Origin: Dankookia rubra
GTDB taxonomy: Bacteria; Pseudomonadota; Alphaproteobacteria; Acetobacterales; Acetobacteraceae
Length of the DNA stretch: 64,000 bases
Reading direction: 5' to 3'
Assembly (NCBI RefSeq): GCF_004355005.1
Contig: NZ_SMSJ01000007.1
Location: 1-64,000 of the forward strand
A program made the position numbers and the translations under genes. Below the pieces are notes generated by a model. That model was not told the DNA's origin. It ran no database searches and saw only the letters and a program-made list of their open reading frames with translations. Every line of letters begins with the position of its first letter. Within the stretch, counting starts at the first letter, position 1. Below, piece by piece: positions 25,408 to 32,894 of the stretch.

Positions 25408-25659
25408 CGTCCGATGACCGGAGGGCGGGGCGCAGCCGAGTGCCGCAGGCCTGGATCGGCCGTGCTCATGCGTCCGATGACCGGAGGGCGGGGCGCAGCC
25501 GAGTGCCGCAGGCCTGGATCGGCCGTGCTCATGCGTCCGATGACCGGAGGGCGGGGCGCAGCCGAGTGCCGCAGGTCTGAATCGGCCGTGCTCATGCGTC
25601 CAATGACCGGAGGGCGAGGCGCAGCCGGGCGCCGCAGGCCTGGATCGGCCGTGCTCATG
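25408..25659. repeat. Four tandem copies of a 63-bp unit
   Basis: Exactly four contiguous 63-base units lie at 25408-25470, 25471-25533, 25534-25596 and 25597-25659. The first two are identical, the third differs at two bases and the fourth at several. The array fills the gap between the PTPS-like gene (its stop codon is inside unit 4) and the glycosyltransferase start. Because 63 is a multiple of three, open frames persist; the minus strand encodes MSTADPGLRHSAAPRPPVIG-type 21-residue repeats in one frame. Each unit carries an ATG on the minus strand. Confidence 0.95.
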
Positions 25660-26056
25660 CAACCTCTCCCTCGTAGGCGGCCCAGGCATTCGGGCTTTCG
25701 CGCAGCAGCACCTTGAGCGAGGTCACGCTGCCGCTCTGTGCACCCAGCTTGCCTTCCTGCAACGCCGCCGCCAGCAGCCCATGGATATGCGCGCAGAGGA
25801 ATTCGGTGGTGGTGTTCAGCCCGGCGAAGGCCGGCTCGCCGTCGAGGTTGCGGTAGTCCAGCCCGTCCAGCGCCTTGCGCAATTCCACCTTGGCCAGGCC
25901 GATATCGACCAGCAGGTGCAGGTGGTCGAGCTTCGGGGCGCGGAACTCCGCCTCCACCGCGAAGGTGGCGCCGTGCAGGCGCTGGGCCGGGCCGAATTCG
26001 GCGCCGCGGAAGCTGTGGGCGACCATGATGTGGTCGCAGACGGTCAGCGAGTACAT
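25655..26056 (-). CDS. Degenerate 6-pyruvoyl-tetrahydropterin synthase / QueD homologue
   Basis: This 133-residue protein has the PTPS/QueD T-fold but lacks key residues. The canonical C-x-x-LHGH motif appears as AQRLHGATF, so the catalytic Cys is Ala24 and one zinc His is Ala30. The LDH of the catalytic triad is LDY (Tyr68). His14 (VAHSF), His28 and the substrate-binding Glu (Glu120 in RESPNAWAAYE) remain. Known PTPS members act on 7,8-dihydroneopterin triphosphate; this one probably binds a pterin-like ligand but uses different chemistry. It lies 12 bases after the dehydrogenase gene, in the same operon. Confidence 0.85.
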   Translation of the reverse strand: MYSLTVCDHIMVAHSFRGAEFGPAQRLHGATFAVEAEFRAPKLDHLHLLVDIGLAKVELRKALDGLDYRNLDGEPAFAGLNTTTEFLCAHIHGLLAAALQEGKLGAQSGSVTSLKVLLRESPNAWAAYEGEVA

Positions 26057-26068
26057 CTCGCACCTCTC

Positions 26069-27040
26069 TTATGGATAGGTGATGACGGGGCAAGCGGGCG
26101 CGGCGGCGCCCGTCGCCAGCAGCGCGGGCAGCGCCGCCGGCAGGTCGGCAAAGCGGGCGGCCGGCGCGCAGAGCGCGTCGAAGCGCGGGTCGGCCAGCAG
26201 CTCGAGCGCCAGGGCCAGGCGTTCGGCATGGCTCCGCCGGCCGCGCATGGCGGGTGCGACCGCGCCGACCTGGGTCGAGAGGATCGTGAGCCGCCGCGCA
26301 TGGAAGGCCTCGCCGAGCGGCAGCGGCACCATGCGGTCGCCATGCCAGCTCGCCTCGACGATGCGCGCCTCGAAGGCGGCGCGGTCGAGGGCAAGCTGCA
26401 GGCCGGCGGCGCTGGCGCTGGCATGGACGATCAGCTCCTGCTCGGCGGGCACTTCGGGCGGCGGGGCGAAGCGGGCGCCGAGGGCTTCGGCCAGCGCGGC
26501 GCGGGACGGGTCGATGTCGACCACCACGGGCGCGATGCCGGGGATGCGCGCCAGCAGCGCCGCTGCCAGCAGCCCGACGACGCCGGCGCCGATGACAAGG
26601 CAGCGCTCGCCGGCCAGGGGACGCGCATCCCATAGGATATTGAGCGCCGTCTCCATGTTCGCCGCCAGCACCGCGCGGTGGTCCGGCACCGCGTCGGGGA
26701 CGGGGATGCACATCGCGGCCGGTGCCAGGAACAGGTCCTGATGCGGATGCAGGACGAAGACCCGGCGGCCCTGCAGGCCCGGCGGCCCGTCCTCCACCAC
26801 GCCCGTGGCGCAGTAGCCGTATTTCACGGGGAAGGGGAAGTCGCCCGCCATCAGCGGCGCGCGCATCGCCGCGTACTGGCTCGGCGGCACGCGGCCCTCC
26901 AGCACCAGGCGCTCGGTGCCGCGCGAGAGGGCGGAGGCGCGGCTGCGGACCAGCGCCTGGTCGGCCGCTCGCGGCGGCAGGTCTTCCGCGCGCAACGCGG
27001 CGAGGCCGGGCGCCACGGTCCAGAGCGCGGTCGCCTTCAC
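26069..27040 (-). CDS. MDR-family dehydrogenase, BchC-like
   Basis: This 323-residue protein is a medium-chain dehydrogenase/reductase. The coenzyme site is CLVIGAGVVGLLAAALL, followed by VVVDIDPSRAALAEALGA. At the catalytic zinc positions it has SRGTE instead of CGTD, and GYCATG instead of GHE, as in BchC-type members, so it is probably zinc-independent. The GTG start at 27040 overlaps the RibD stop by 4 bases (GTGA). It likely oxidises or reduces a side-chain carbonyl in the pathway with RibD and PTPS homologues; no bacteriochlorophyll genes are nearby. Confidence 0.8.
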   Translation of the reverse strand: MKATALWTVAPGLAALRAEDLPPRAADQALVRSRASALSRGTERLVLEGRVPPSQYAAMRAPLMAGDFPFPVKYGYCATGVVEDGPPGLQGRRVFVLHPHQDLFLAPAAMCIPVPDAVPDHRAVLAANMETALNILWDARPLAGERCLVIGAGVVGLLAAALLARIPGIAPVVVDIDPSRAALAEALGARFAPPPEVPAEQELIVHASASAAGLQLALDRAAFEARIVEASWHGDRMVPLPLGEAFHARRLTILSTQVGAVAPAMRGRRSHAERLALALELLADPRFDALCAPAARFADLPAALPALLATGAAAPACPVITYP

Positions 27041-27834
27041 CCGCAGACCCCCGGCCGCGCGCGGCCGAGCGCGATGTCGAACAGCACGTCGGGGTCGAGC
27101 GCATGCACCGTCCAGGCGAAGCGCAGCCCATCGGCGATGCGCGCTGCCTCGGGCAGGGTGAAGGCGGGGATGCCGGAGCCCAGCAGCACCGGCGCCACCG
27201 TCACGTGCAGCCGGTCGAGGCAGCCCGCGGCGAGGAAGCGGCTGACGGTGACGCCGCCTCCCTCGACGAAGATCCGGGTCAGGCCGCGCGCTGCCAGCGC
27301 GGCGAGGATCGCCGGGACCGCCAGCCCGCCGACCAGCCCGTCGCGCGGCAGCCGCAGCACCTCGGCGATGCCGAGCCGATCGGGCCCGGGCGCGTCCTCG
27401 GCGCAAAGGAGGAGCGTGGGCGGTCCCTCGCGGAAGACGCCGAAGTCCGGGCCGAGCCGGCGGTCGGTGTCCAGCACCACGCGCACCGGATGCGGGCCGG
27501 TGCAGTCGCGCGTGGTCAGCCGCGGGTCGTCGCTGCGCACCGTCCCGGCGCCGACCACGACGGCATGGCAGAGCGCGCGCAGCCGGTGGGTGTGCAGCAG
27601 GTCGCCGCGCCCGCCGATCCATTGCGAGGAGCCCGACAGCGTGGCGATCCGCCCGTCCAGCGTCTGCGCCAGGCGGCCGACCACCATGCAGCCGTCCGCC
27701 GCGCGCGGCGGCGCCAGCAGCGGGCCGAAGAGCGCGCCGAGCGGCCCGGCCGGCAGCCGGCAGGGCGCATCGCGCGCCGCCAGCAGCGCGTCCCAGTCGG
27801 GGGCGAGTTCGGGTATGGGTGTCGTTCCATCCAT
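27037..27834 (-). CDS. RibD C-terminal-type reductase (DHFR-like fold)
   Basis: This 265-residue protein corresponds to the reductase half of RibD, without the N-terminal deaminase. In riboflavin synthesis that domain reduces a ribosylaminopyrimidine with NADPH. Signatures are VVGRLAQTLDGRIATLSGSSQWIGG, VVGAGTVRSDDPRLTTR and FVEGGGVTVSRFL. The start at 27834 (MDGTTPIPELAPDW) lacks a strong ribosome site; an ATG at 27897 overlapping the permease gene is an alternative. Stand-alone reductases like this often serve non-riboflavin pathways. It overlaps the dehydrogenase by 4 bases. Confidence 0.85.
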   Translation of the reverse strand: MDGTTPIPELAPDWDALLAARDAPCRLPAGPLGALFGPLLAPPRAADGCMVVGRLAQTLDGRIATLSGSSQWIGGRGDLLHTHRLRALCHAVVVGAGTVRSDDPRLTTRDCTGPHPVRVVLDTDRRLGPDFGVFREGPPTLLLCAEDAPGPDRLGIAEVLRLPRDGLVGGLAVPAILAALAARGLTRIFVEGGGVTVSRFLAAGCLDRLHVTVAPVLLGSGIPAFTLPEAARIADGLRFAWTVHALDPDVLFDIALGRARPGVCG

Positions 27835-27877
27835 CGGGCGCGGACCATGCCGGAAGCGTGCCGAGGATGCCAGCCGA

Positions 27878-28393
27878 TCAAGGCCTGACGAGGGCATGCG
27901 GGAACAGCGGCAGCAGCCATTGCGCGAGCACGCCCGCCAGGATCGGCAGCAGGCCGGAGGCCAGCAGCCGGATCAGGATGAAGCGCCCGCCGAGCACCGG
28001 CCATTCCCAGGCGATCACCCGGTGGAAGCCGAGGATCGCCCATCCCGTGATCAGCGCCACCATCTGCGGCCCACCCGCGCCCGCCTTGATGAAGGTGAGC
28101 ACCAACGGGAAGGAGACGAAGGGCCCGCCCGGGATGAAGCCGCCGGCCAGCGAGGCGATGGCGATGCCGGCGAGGCCGCTCTCCGGCCCGAGCCAGCCGG
28201 CGGCGAGGTCGGCCGGGATCAGCTCCGCCAGGAAGGCCGCCATCGGCAGCGCGGCGACCAGCAGCGGCAGCACGCGGAGGATGGTCTGCCCGGTCTCGCG
28301 CAGCGCCCGCTGCGCCGTCGGCACGCCGCGCCGCAGCGCCAGGCCGAAGGCGCCGAGCGCCAGGACCAGCAGGATCGCCTGGCCGATGCTCAC
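27878..28393 (-). CDS. Half-size permease (UPF0718/ArsP-like), second half
   Basis: This 171-residue membrane protein has about four to five transmembrane helices and the signature GGFIPGGPFVSFPLVLTF. It resembles one half of the two-lobe DUF318/ArsP_1 permeases, which are normally about 350 residues. The GTG start at 28393 overlaps the stop of a similar half-permease by 4 bases. The two halves probably form a heterodimer. What they move is unknown; by position they could transport the product of the downstream biosynthetic genes. Confidence 0.75.
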   Translation of the reverse strand: MSIGQAILLVLALGAFGLALRRGVPTAQRALRETGQTILRVLPLLVAALPMAAFLAELIPADLAAGWLGPESGLAGIAIASLAGGFIPGGPFVSFPLVLTFIKAGAGGPQMVALITGWAILGFHRVIAWEWPVLGGRFILIRLLASGLLPILAGVLAQWLLPLFPHALVRP

Positions 28394-28935
28394 GCGCGGG
28401 GTTCCGGCGTGCCGGGCGGCACCCAGGCTACGGGGATGCGCCGCGCGACGGCGCCGGCGATGACCGAGAGCGGCAGGCCGCACAGGAAGCGCAGCAGCGC
28501 GAAGTCGGCGCCGAGCAGCGGCACCTCCCAGACCAGGACGCGCTGGAAGCCGTTCAGCGCCCAGGCGACGATGAAGGCGATCAGCGCGCCGCGGTCCGCC
28601 CCGGCCTGGGCCAGGACCAGCACGAGGGGGAAGGCCGCCATCGGCCCGCCCGGCATGGCCATGCCGCAGAGCGTCGCCACCAGCAGCCCGCGTGCGCCGG
28701 ATTCGGCGCCCATCCACTTCGCCAGCGCCCCGGGCGGGATCAGCTGCTTCAGGCTGCCGGCCAGCAGCAAGCCGGCCAGCAGCGCCGGCAGCACGGTGAG
28801 GAAGACGCCCCAGGCGACGCCAAGCGCGCGGCGGAAGGCCTCCGGCCCGTGCAGCACCCAGACCAGGCTGCCGGAGACGAGGCCGATCGAGAGAATGATG
28901 GCGAGGCTGGAATGGCGGCGGAGCGTGCGGAGCAT
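28390..28935 (-). CDS. Half-size permease (UPF0718/ArsP-like), first half
   Basis: This 181-residue membrane protein is homologous in layout to the following gene. It has the matching signature CGMAMPGGPMAAFPLVLVL and AWALNGFQRVLVWEVPLL, which aligns with GWAILGFHRVIAWEWPVL in the partner. The start at 28935 gives a normal basic N-terminus (MLRTLRRHSS) before the first helix. It is the first gene of the minus-strand train and is preceded by a copy of the dispersed palindromic repeat, so the operon promoter must lie within or beside that repeat. Confidence 0.75.
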   Translation of the reverse strand: MLRTLRRHSSLAIILSIGLVSGSLVWVLHGPEAFRRALGVAWGVFLTVLPALLAGLLLAGSLKQLIPPGALAKWMGAESGARGLLVATLCGMAMPGGPMAAFPLVLVLAQAGADRGALIAFIVAWALNGFQRVLVWEVPLLGADFALLRFLCGLPLSVIAGAVARRIPVAWVPPGTPEPRA

Positions 28936-28984
28936 CGGCCGCCACGCTGCGCGCGGATGCGGCGCCGGGCAATCCCGTGGGGAA

Positions 28985-29124
28985 GGCCGGGGGAGAAAGT
29001 ATTCTCCCCCGGACCCCTCATCTATTTCTGTGAGCCGACACTCGCCGCGCCGTGGCAGCCGACCCACGGAAGGGAAGGGTGGGGTCTGGGGAGGGAATAC
29101 CTGTTTCCCTCCCCAACCTGGCCT
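28985..29124 (-). repeat. Dispersed palindromic intergenic repeat, copy B
   Basis: In minus orientation this copy starts directly after the stop of the 41-residue protein gene. It has the first hairpin (GGGGAGGGAAACAGG / TTCCCTCCCC type), the central GCCGCG region, ATAGATGAGGGGTCC, and the last hairpin GGGGGAGAAtactttCTCCCCC. It is nearly collinear with the copy at 50605-50743. Confidence 0.85.
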
Positions 29125-29250
29125 TCAGAGCCGCACGCCCTCGGTCTGGAAGCGGTCCGCGGCGGATTTCTGGAACTCGTTATCCAGCACCACCGCGGCG
29201 CAGACCGCGATGGCGAGCGCGGCGAGGATGCCGGCGAGGATGGCCTTCAC
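29125..29250 (-). CDS. 41-residue single-pass membrane protein
   Basis: A short gene starts at a GTG (29248-29250), with AGGGAG 9 bases upstream. The protein is one hydrophobic helix (KAILAGILAALAIAVCAAVV) followed by a polar tail, LDNEFQKSAADRFQTEGVRL. It follows mobA on the same strand after 44 bases. No function is assigned; the amphipathic charged tail would lie on one side of the membrane. Confidence 0.65.
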   Translation of the reverse strand: MKAILAGILAALAIAVCAAVVLDNEFQKSAADRFQTEGVRL

Positions 29251-29294
29251 GGCGGCGGACTCCCTTGGTTCAGCCGCTTGCGTATGGGTCGCCC

Positions 29295-29921
29295 TCAGCC
29301 CGCTTGCAAGAGGCGCTCGGCCGCGGCCAGGTCCTCCGGCGCATTGGCATTGAAGAAGGGGTCGATGGGATCGGCCGGCCATTCGGCGCTGGCGCAGCCG
29401 AAGCGGGCGGTCCAGCGGTCGATCTTCTTCTCGCCGGCCAGCAGCGCCTCGCGCAGCGCGCCGCGCAGCGCCACGGGCCAGAGCGCGATCGGCGGGTGCG
29501 TCCAGCCGCCCGAGGCGGCACAGGCCATCGGCACGCCCGCCGTCGCCCGCGCCGCCTCCAGCCGCGCCACCAGGTCGGCCGGCAGGAAGGGGCCGTCGCC
29601 CGGGACGGAGAGGAGACTAGGGATGTCCGGCCGGTGCTCGGCAACCCAGTCGAGCCCGGCCAGCACCCCGGCGAGCGGCCCGGGAAAATCCGGCAGCGGG
29701 TCCGCCACCACCGGCAGGCCATAGGACGCGAAGCGCGCCGCATCGCCATTGGCGTTGAGGATGACGCCGGCCACCTGCGGCGCGACGCGGTCCAGCACAT
29801 GGTCCAGCAGCGGCCGCCCGGCCAGCAGGCGCAGCGGCTTGTCGCCGCCGCCCATCCGCCGGGCCAGGCCGCCGGCCAGCACGACCGCGATGACGGAGCC
29901 GCGCATGCCGATCGAAGTCAT
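29295..29921 (-). CDS. mobA: Molybdenum cofactor guanylyltransferase
   Basis: This 208-residue enzyme transfers GMP from GTP to molybdopterin, making the guanine dinucleotide cofactor used by formate dehydrogenases and related enzymes. The nucleotide-binding loop is AVVLAGGLARRMGGGDKPL, and the metal/GTP region SVPGDGPFLPADL follows, with the C-terminal DPFFNANAPEDL typical of MobA. The ATG at 29921 overlaps the fdhD stop by 4 bases; a start five codons later is possible. Pairing with fdhD points to formate dehydrogenase maturation. Confidence 0.92.
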   Translation of the reverse strand: MTSIGMRGSVIAVVLAGGLARRMGGGDKPLRLLAGRPLLDHVLDRVAPQVAGVILNANGDAARFASYGLPVVADPLPDFPGPLAGVLAGLDWVAEHRPDIPSLLSVPGDGPFLPADLVARLEAARATAGVPMACAASGGWTHPPIALWPVALRGALREALLAGEKKIDRWTARFGCASAEWPADPIDPFFNANAPEDLAAAERLLQAG

Positions 29922-30841
29922 GCGCCGTGCCCTTCGGCGCCCTGCGATCCGCTCGGGTCGCCCAGCGCTTCCCGGCTGTTCTTCCGCCAGTGGCGCGCGC
30001 TCTCCTCCTCGACGTAGGCGAGGTCGGCGTCGAAGAGGATGCGCTCCGTGCCGGCCAGCGCGGTGAAGCGCTTGCCCTTGCAGCGGCCGATCAGGGTCAG
30101 CCCGACCTCCTGCGCCAGCTCGACCCCCCAGGCGGTGAAGCCGCTGCGGGAGACCAGGATGGGGATGCCCATCCGCACCGTCTTGATCACCATCTCCGAG
30201 GTGAGGCGGCCGGTGGTGTAGAAGACCTTGTCCGCGGGGTCGCAGGCATTGCGGAACATCCAGCCGGCGATCTTGTCGACCGCGTTGTGCCGGCCGACGT
30301 CCTCCATGTAGACCAGCGGCTGGTCGGCCTGGCACAGCGCGCAGCCATGGATGGCGCCGGCCTCCAGGTAGAGCGTCGGCAGCGTGTTGATCCGGTGCAG
30401 CAGGCGATAAAGGTCCGAGGTGCGGATCACCGCGCCCGCCGGCATCCGCCGGCCGGAGAAATCCTCCAGCAGGTCGCCGAAGGCGGTGCCCTGGGCGCAG
30501 CCGCTGGTGAGCGTCTTCTTCTTCAGCTTCTCCTCGTAGTCGGTGCGGCGTTCGGTCCGCACCACCACCACCTGCAGGTCGTCGTCGTGGTCGATGCCGG
30601 TCACCGCATCGTCCCGCCGCAGCATGCCTTGGTTCAGCAGGTACCCGAGCGCCAGATCCTCCGGGCGGTCGAGGATGGTCATCATGGTGACAATCTCCTG
30701 GCCGTTCAGGTAGAGTGTCAGCGGTCGCTCCACGGTCACGCTGGCTTCGACCGGCGCGCCGGCCTGGTCGATGCCGCGGACGCGCCGCGTCAGCCGCGGG
30801 TCGGCGGGATCGGGCTGGACCAGCAGGGGCGTCTCTCGCAT
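29918..30841 (-). CDS. fdhD: Formate dehydrogenase accessory sulfurtransferase FdhD
   Basis: This 307-residue protein belongs to FdhD, which passes sulfur from a cysteine desulfurase to the molybdenum cofactor of formate dehydrogenase. Motifs include EIVTMMTILDRPEDLALGYLL, VYMEDVGRHNAVDKIAGW and TTGRLTSEMVIK. The active Cys lies in SGCAQGTAFG; the second Cys of the CxxC pair seen in E. coli is Gly, while an extra pair occurs in HGCALCQ. The start at 30841 fits the family but has a weak ribosome site. No formate dehydrogenase structural gene is in the window. Confidence 0.9.
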   Translation of the reverse strand: MRETPLLVQPDPADPRLTRRVRGIDQAGAPVEASVTVERPLTLYLNGQEIVTMMTILDRPEDLALGYLLNQGMLRRDDAVTGIDHDDDLQVVVVRTERRTDYEEKLKKKTLTSGCAQGTAFGDLLEDFSGRRMPAGAVIRTSDLYRLLHRINTLPTLYLEAGAIHGCALCQADQPLVYMEDVGRHNAVDKIAGWMFRNACDPADKVFYTTGRLTSEMVIKTVRMGIPILVSRSGFTAWGVELAQEVGLTLIGRCKGKRFTALAGTERILFDADLAYVEEESARHWRKNSREALGDPSGSQGAEGHGA

Positions 30842-30927
30842 GCCGGAAAGGGTGGGGCGGCATGGGTTGCGGCGCAACCCGGGCGCCGGCGGCGACGTTT
30901 TCCCCATCCGATAACGGGAGACCCGCC

Positions 30928-31473
30928 ATGCCCACCTACCGCTTCCCCGCCGAGGCCGGCTTGGCCCTGGACGGCGGAGCGCCGACCGCCGCGGCCATCA
31001 CCGACCGGCTGGCGGAGCTCGGCCTGGCACGGCAGGAAGTGATGATCACCCGGCACGACGACGCCGCGACCCTGGAAGGCCAGGTGCCGGACGACGCGAC
31101 GCGGGAGCGCGTGCTGCTGGTGGTCGGCAACCTGCAGGGCATCGCCCGGGTCGATGACCGGCTGACGGTGGCGCGCGGCACCGGGCTGCTGGACACGCTC
31201 GGCGCCTTCGCCCGGCTGCCCGCGGGCAGCGCCAGCACCGAGGCGGCGAGCACCACCGTGCATCGCGCCAGCCCGGAGGCCGGCGATACCGGCTTCGGGC
31301 CGGGCGGCAGCATCCTGCACCTGGTGCAGCCGGGCGAGACGCTGGAGGCGATCGCGGCGCGGCACTACCACGACACGGCGGCCGCGGGCTGGGTGCTGGA
31401 GAGCAACGCGGCGGTGCTGACCGACGCCTCGGCGCTGCGGCCGGGCATGGTGCTGCGGCTGCCGCCTCGCTAG
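30928..31473 (+). CDS. BON-LysM protein (Kbp/YgaU-like)
   Basis: This 181-residue protein has a BON-type domain (about residues 25-78, with VMITRHDDAATLEGQVPDD) and a C-terminal LysM domain (about 130-181, HLVQPGETLEAIAARHYHD). This is the layout of the potassium-binding protein Kbp, a cytoplasmic stress protein. There is no signal peptide. A Ser/Ala-rich linker makes it about 30 residues longer than Kbp. It is divergent from fdhD with 86 bases between starts. Confidence 0.85.
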   Translation: MPTYRFPAEAGLALDGGAPTAAAITDRLAELGLARQEVMITRHDDAATLEGQVPDDATRERVLLVVGNLQGIARVDDRLTVARGTGLLDTLGAFARLPAGSASTEAASTTVHRASPEAGDTGFGPGGSILHLVQPGETLEAIAARHYHDTAAAGWVLESNAAVLTDASALRPGMVLRLPPR

Positions 31474-31534
31474 CGGGGGCGCTGCCGCACCGCCGCGCCG
31501 AAGGCCGGGAGGGCCACGGGCCCGGCGCCGGGAC

Positions 31535-32503
31535 TCAGGCCAGGGTCTCCGCCAGGGCGGCGAGGATGTCGCGGATGGCGTCGAAATAGGCCTCCTGCAC
31601 CTCGGCGAAGCCGCCCTCGGCGCTGTCCCAATTGAGCAGGAAGGCGAAGCTCACCGGGGTCCGGCCGCCGACCACCATCTGCCCGGCGAAGCTCTTCGCG
31701 CAGAAGCCGAGGAAGTCGGCAACCTCGCCGCCCTTGGCATGGACCGGGATATCGGGCGGGGCGACCCGGGCGATCTGCACCGCCATGGCCTGGATCCGCT
31801 TGAACTCCCGCAGCGTGCCTGGCCTGCGGAAGATCGCGCCGCGCAGCGCCTGGTCGTACCAGGAGGCCAGGTCGCCGGCGCTGCCGGCCAGGCTCTGCAC
31901 CCCGTTCAGGGGAGCGCGATACCCTTCGGGCGGGAACTGGTCGGCATGCTGCAGCCCGGCCCAGCCAACATCGACCCCGATGGGCGCCCCGAGCAGGTAG
32001 GAGGCAAAGATCCGTGTGCTGTCCGGGATCTGCACCCGGCGCAGCCCGGCCTCGGCGATCAGCGCCCGGACCCGGTCGGCGCCGACCTGCCGCGTGGCGA
32101 TATCGGTCGCGGTATTGTCGCTGTGGGTGATCATCGCCTCCAGCACAGAACGCGCCGTGGTGGTGCCGGTCAGGTTCAGCAGCACCGGGCTGCCAGGGCT
32201 GCGGAGGTCGTCGTCGACGGCGAGCTGCGCCTCCGGGTCCAGCCGCCCGGCCTCGACGTCCCGCAGGTACTGGCCGAGCACGAAGGTCTTGTACGCACTG
32301 GCGATGAAAAGCTGCTGGTTCGGCCGATGCGCGAAGCGCCCGGCCGTGCCCTCCGGGCCGAGCCGGACCATGTAGGCCGCGGTGCCGGGCAGCGCCCGGT
32401 AGCGGCGCAGCGCCGCCTCCGGCGCCTCGGCGGCGCGGGCCGCGGCGGGTTGCATCGCGCCGAGGCCGATCAGCGGCAGGGCGGAAAGGGATCGACGGTG
32501 CAT
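31535..32503 (-). CDS. Class A beta-lactamase-like serine hydrolase
   Basis: This 322-residue exported protein (signal peptide to about residue 25, ending ARAA) has the serine beta-lactamase/transpeptidase fold. Ser69 and Lys72 form the SxxK motif (IASAYKTF), SDN lies at 128-130 (THSDNTATDIA) and the third motif reads AKGGEV instead of KTG. The Glu166 region of class A lactamases is not obvious. It could be a weak beta-lactamase, a D,D-peptidase or an esterase. Sequence similarity is clear but resistance activity cannot be claimed. Confidence 0.78.
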   Translation of the reverse strand: MHRRSLSALPLIGLGAMQPAAARAAEAPEAALRRYRALPGTAAYMVRLGPEGTAGRFAHRPNQQLFIASAYKTFVLGQYLRDVEAGRLDPEAQLAVDDDLRSPGSPVLLNLTGTTTARSVLEAMITHSDNTATDIATRQVGADRVRALIAEAGLRRVQIPDSTRIFASYLLGAPIGVDVGWAGLQHADQFPPEGYRAPLNGVQSLAGSAGDLASWYDQALRGAIFRRPGTLREFKRIQAMAVQIARVAPPDIPVHAKGGEVADFLGFCAKSFAGQMVVGGRTPVSFAFLLNWDSAEGGFAEVQEAYFDAIRDILAALAETLA

Positions 32504-32894
32504 CTTTGCGGTCCTCCGGCGGGGCAGGCATGGCCGGAAGTCCTGAAACGGCAGCGGGGTCCGGCGGGCAGGACGAACGATCCCGTCACCTCACCGAAAA
32601 AAAAGCCCATTGCCGCCTTGACCGACGCTTTCCGCGATGCCTATGGACCGGGATCGCCCGGCATCATGCCGTACGCGCAACCCAGCCCTGCCAATTGCGC
32701 AGCGGGGCTGGTTAACGCTTGTGTGTATCACCACATCCCCCGTGCGCCGCTTGGCAGCGCGCTTCTCCCCCCGGCCGATGTCCCGACCGTGCCGCCTTCG
32801 CGGTCCGTCGGGCGTTTCGCCGTTTCCGGAGAAGCCGCCCTGGCGCCGGCCGAATTGCAACGGGCCCCGTGCCCGCGCAGGAGTGGATCGAGTG
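32504..32894. other. Divergent intergenic region before the sigma factor gene
   Basis: About 390 bases. It contains a run of eight A (32596-32603), a candidate promoter for the sigma factor gene (32618-32646), and an AT-richer stretch, GGTTAACGCTTGTGTGTATC (32710-32729). An open frame continuous with the sigma gene covers part of it but reads as non-coding (Arg/Pro-rich, no conserved domain), so I treat it as leader. Confidence 0.5.
32618..32646 (+). promoter_or_regulatory. Candidate sigma-70 promoter for the sigma factor gene
   Basis: TTGACC (32618-32623), a 17-base spacer and CTATGG (32641-32646). The -35 is a good match; the -10 is weak, as usual in alphaproteobacteria. It would give a leader of about 240 bases. 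Confidence 0.4.

Noticed and set aside
25408-25659. Possible CRISPR array
   Set aside because: The 63-bp units are directly tandem with no unique spacers, and no cas genes are present.
26069-27040. Bacteriochlorophyll synthesis gene bchC
   Set aside because: Similarity is to the BchC-like branch only; no other photosynthesis genes are present and the neighbours are pteridine-like.
31535-32503. Claim of a functional beta-lactamase
   Set aside because: SxxK and SDN are present, but KTG is KGG and the class A general-base Glu is not obvious, so resistance cannot be inferred.
32637-32894. N-terminal extension of the sigma factor by 86 residues
   Set aside because: The extension is Arg/Pro/Cys-rich and unlike region 1.1, and a ribosome site precedes the later GTG/ATG.
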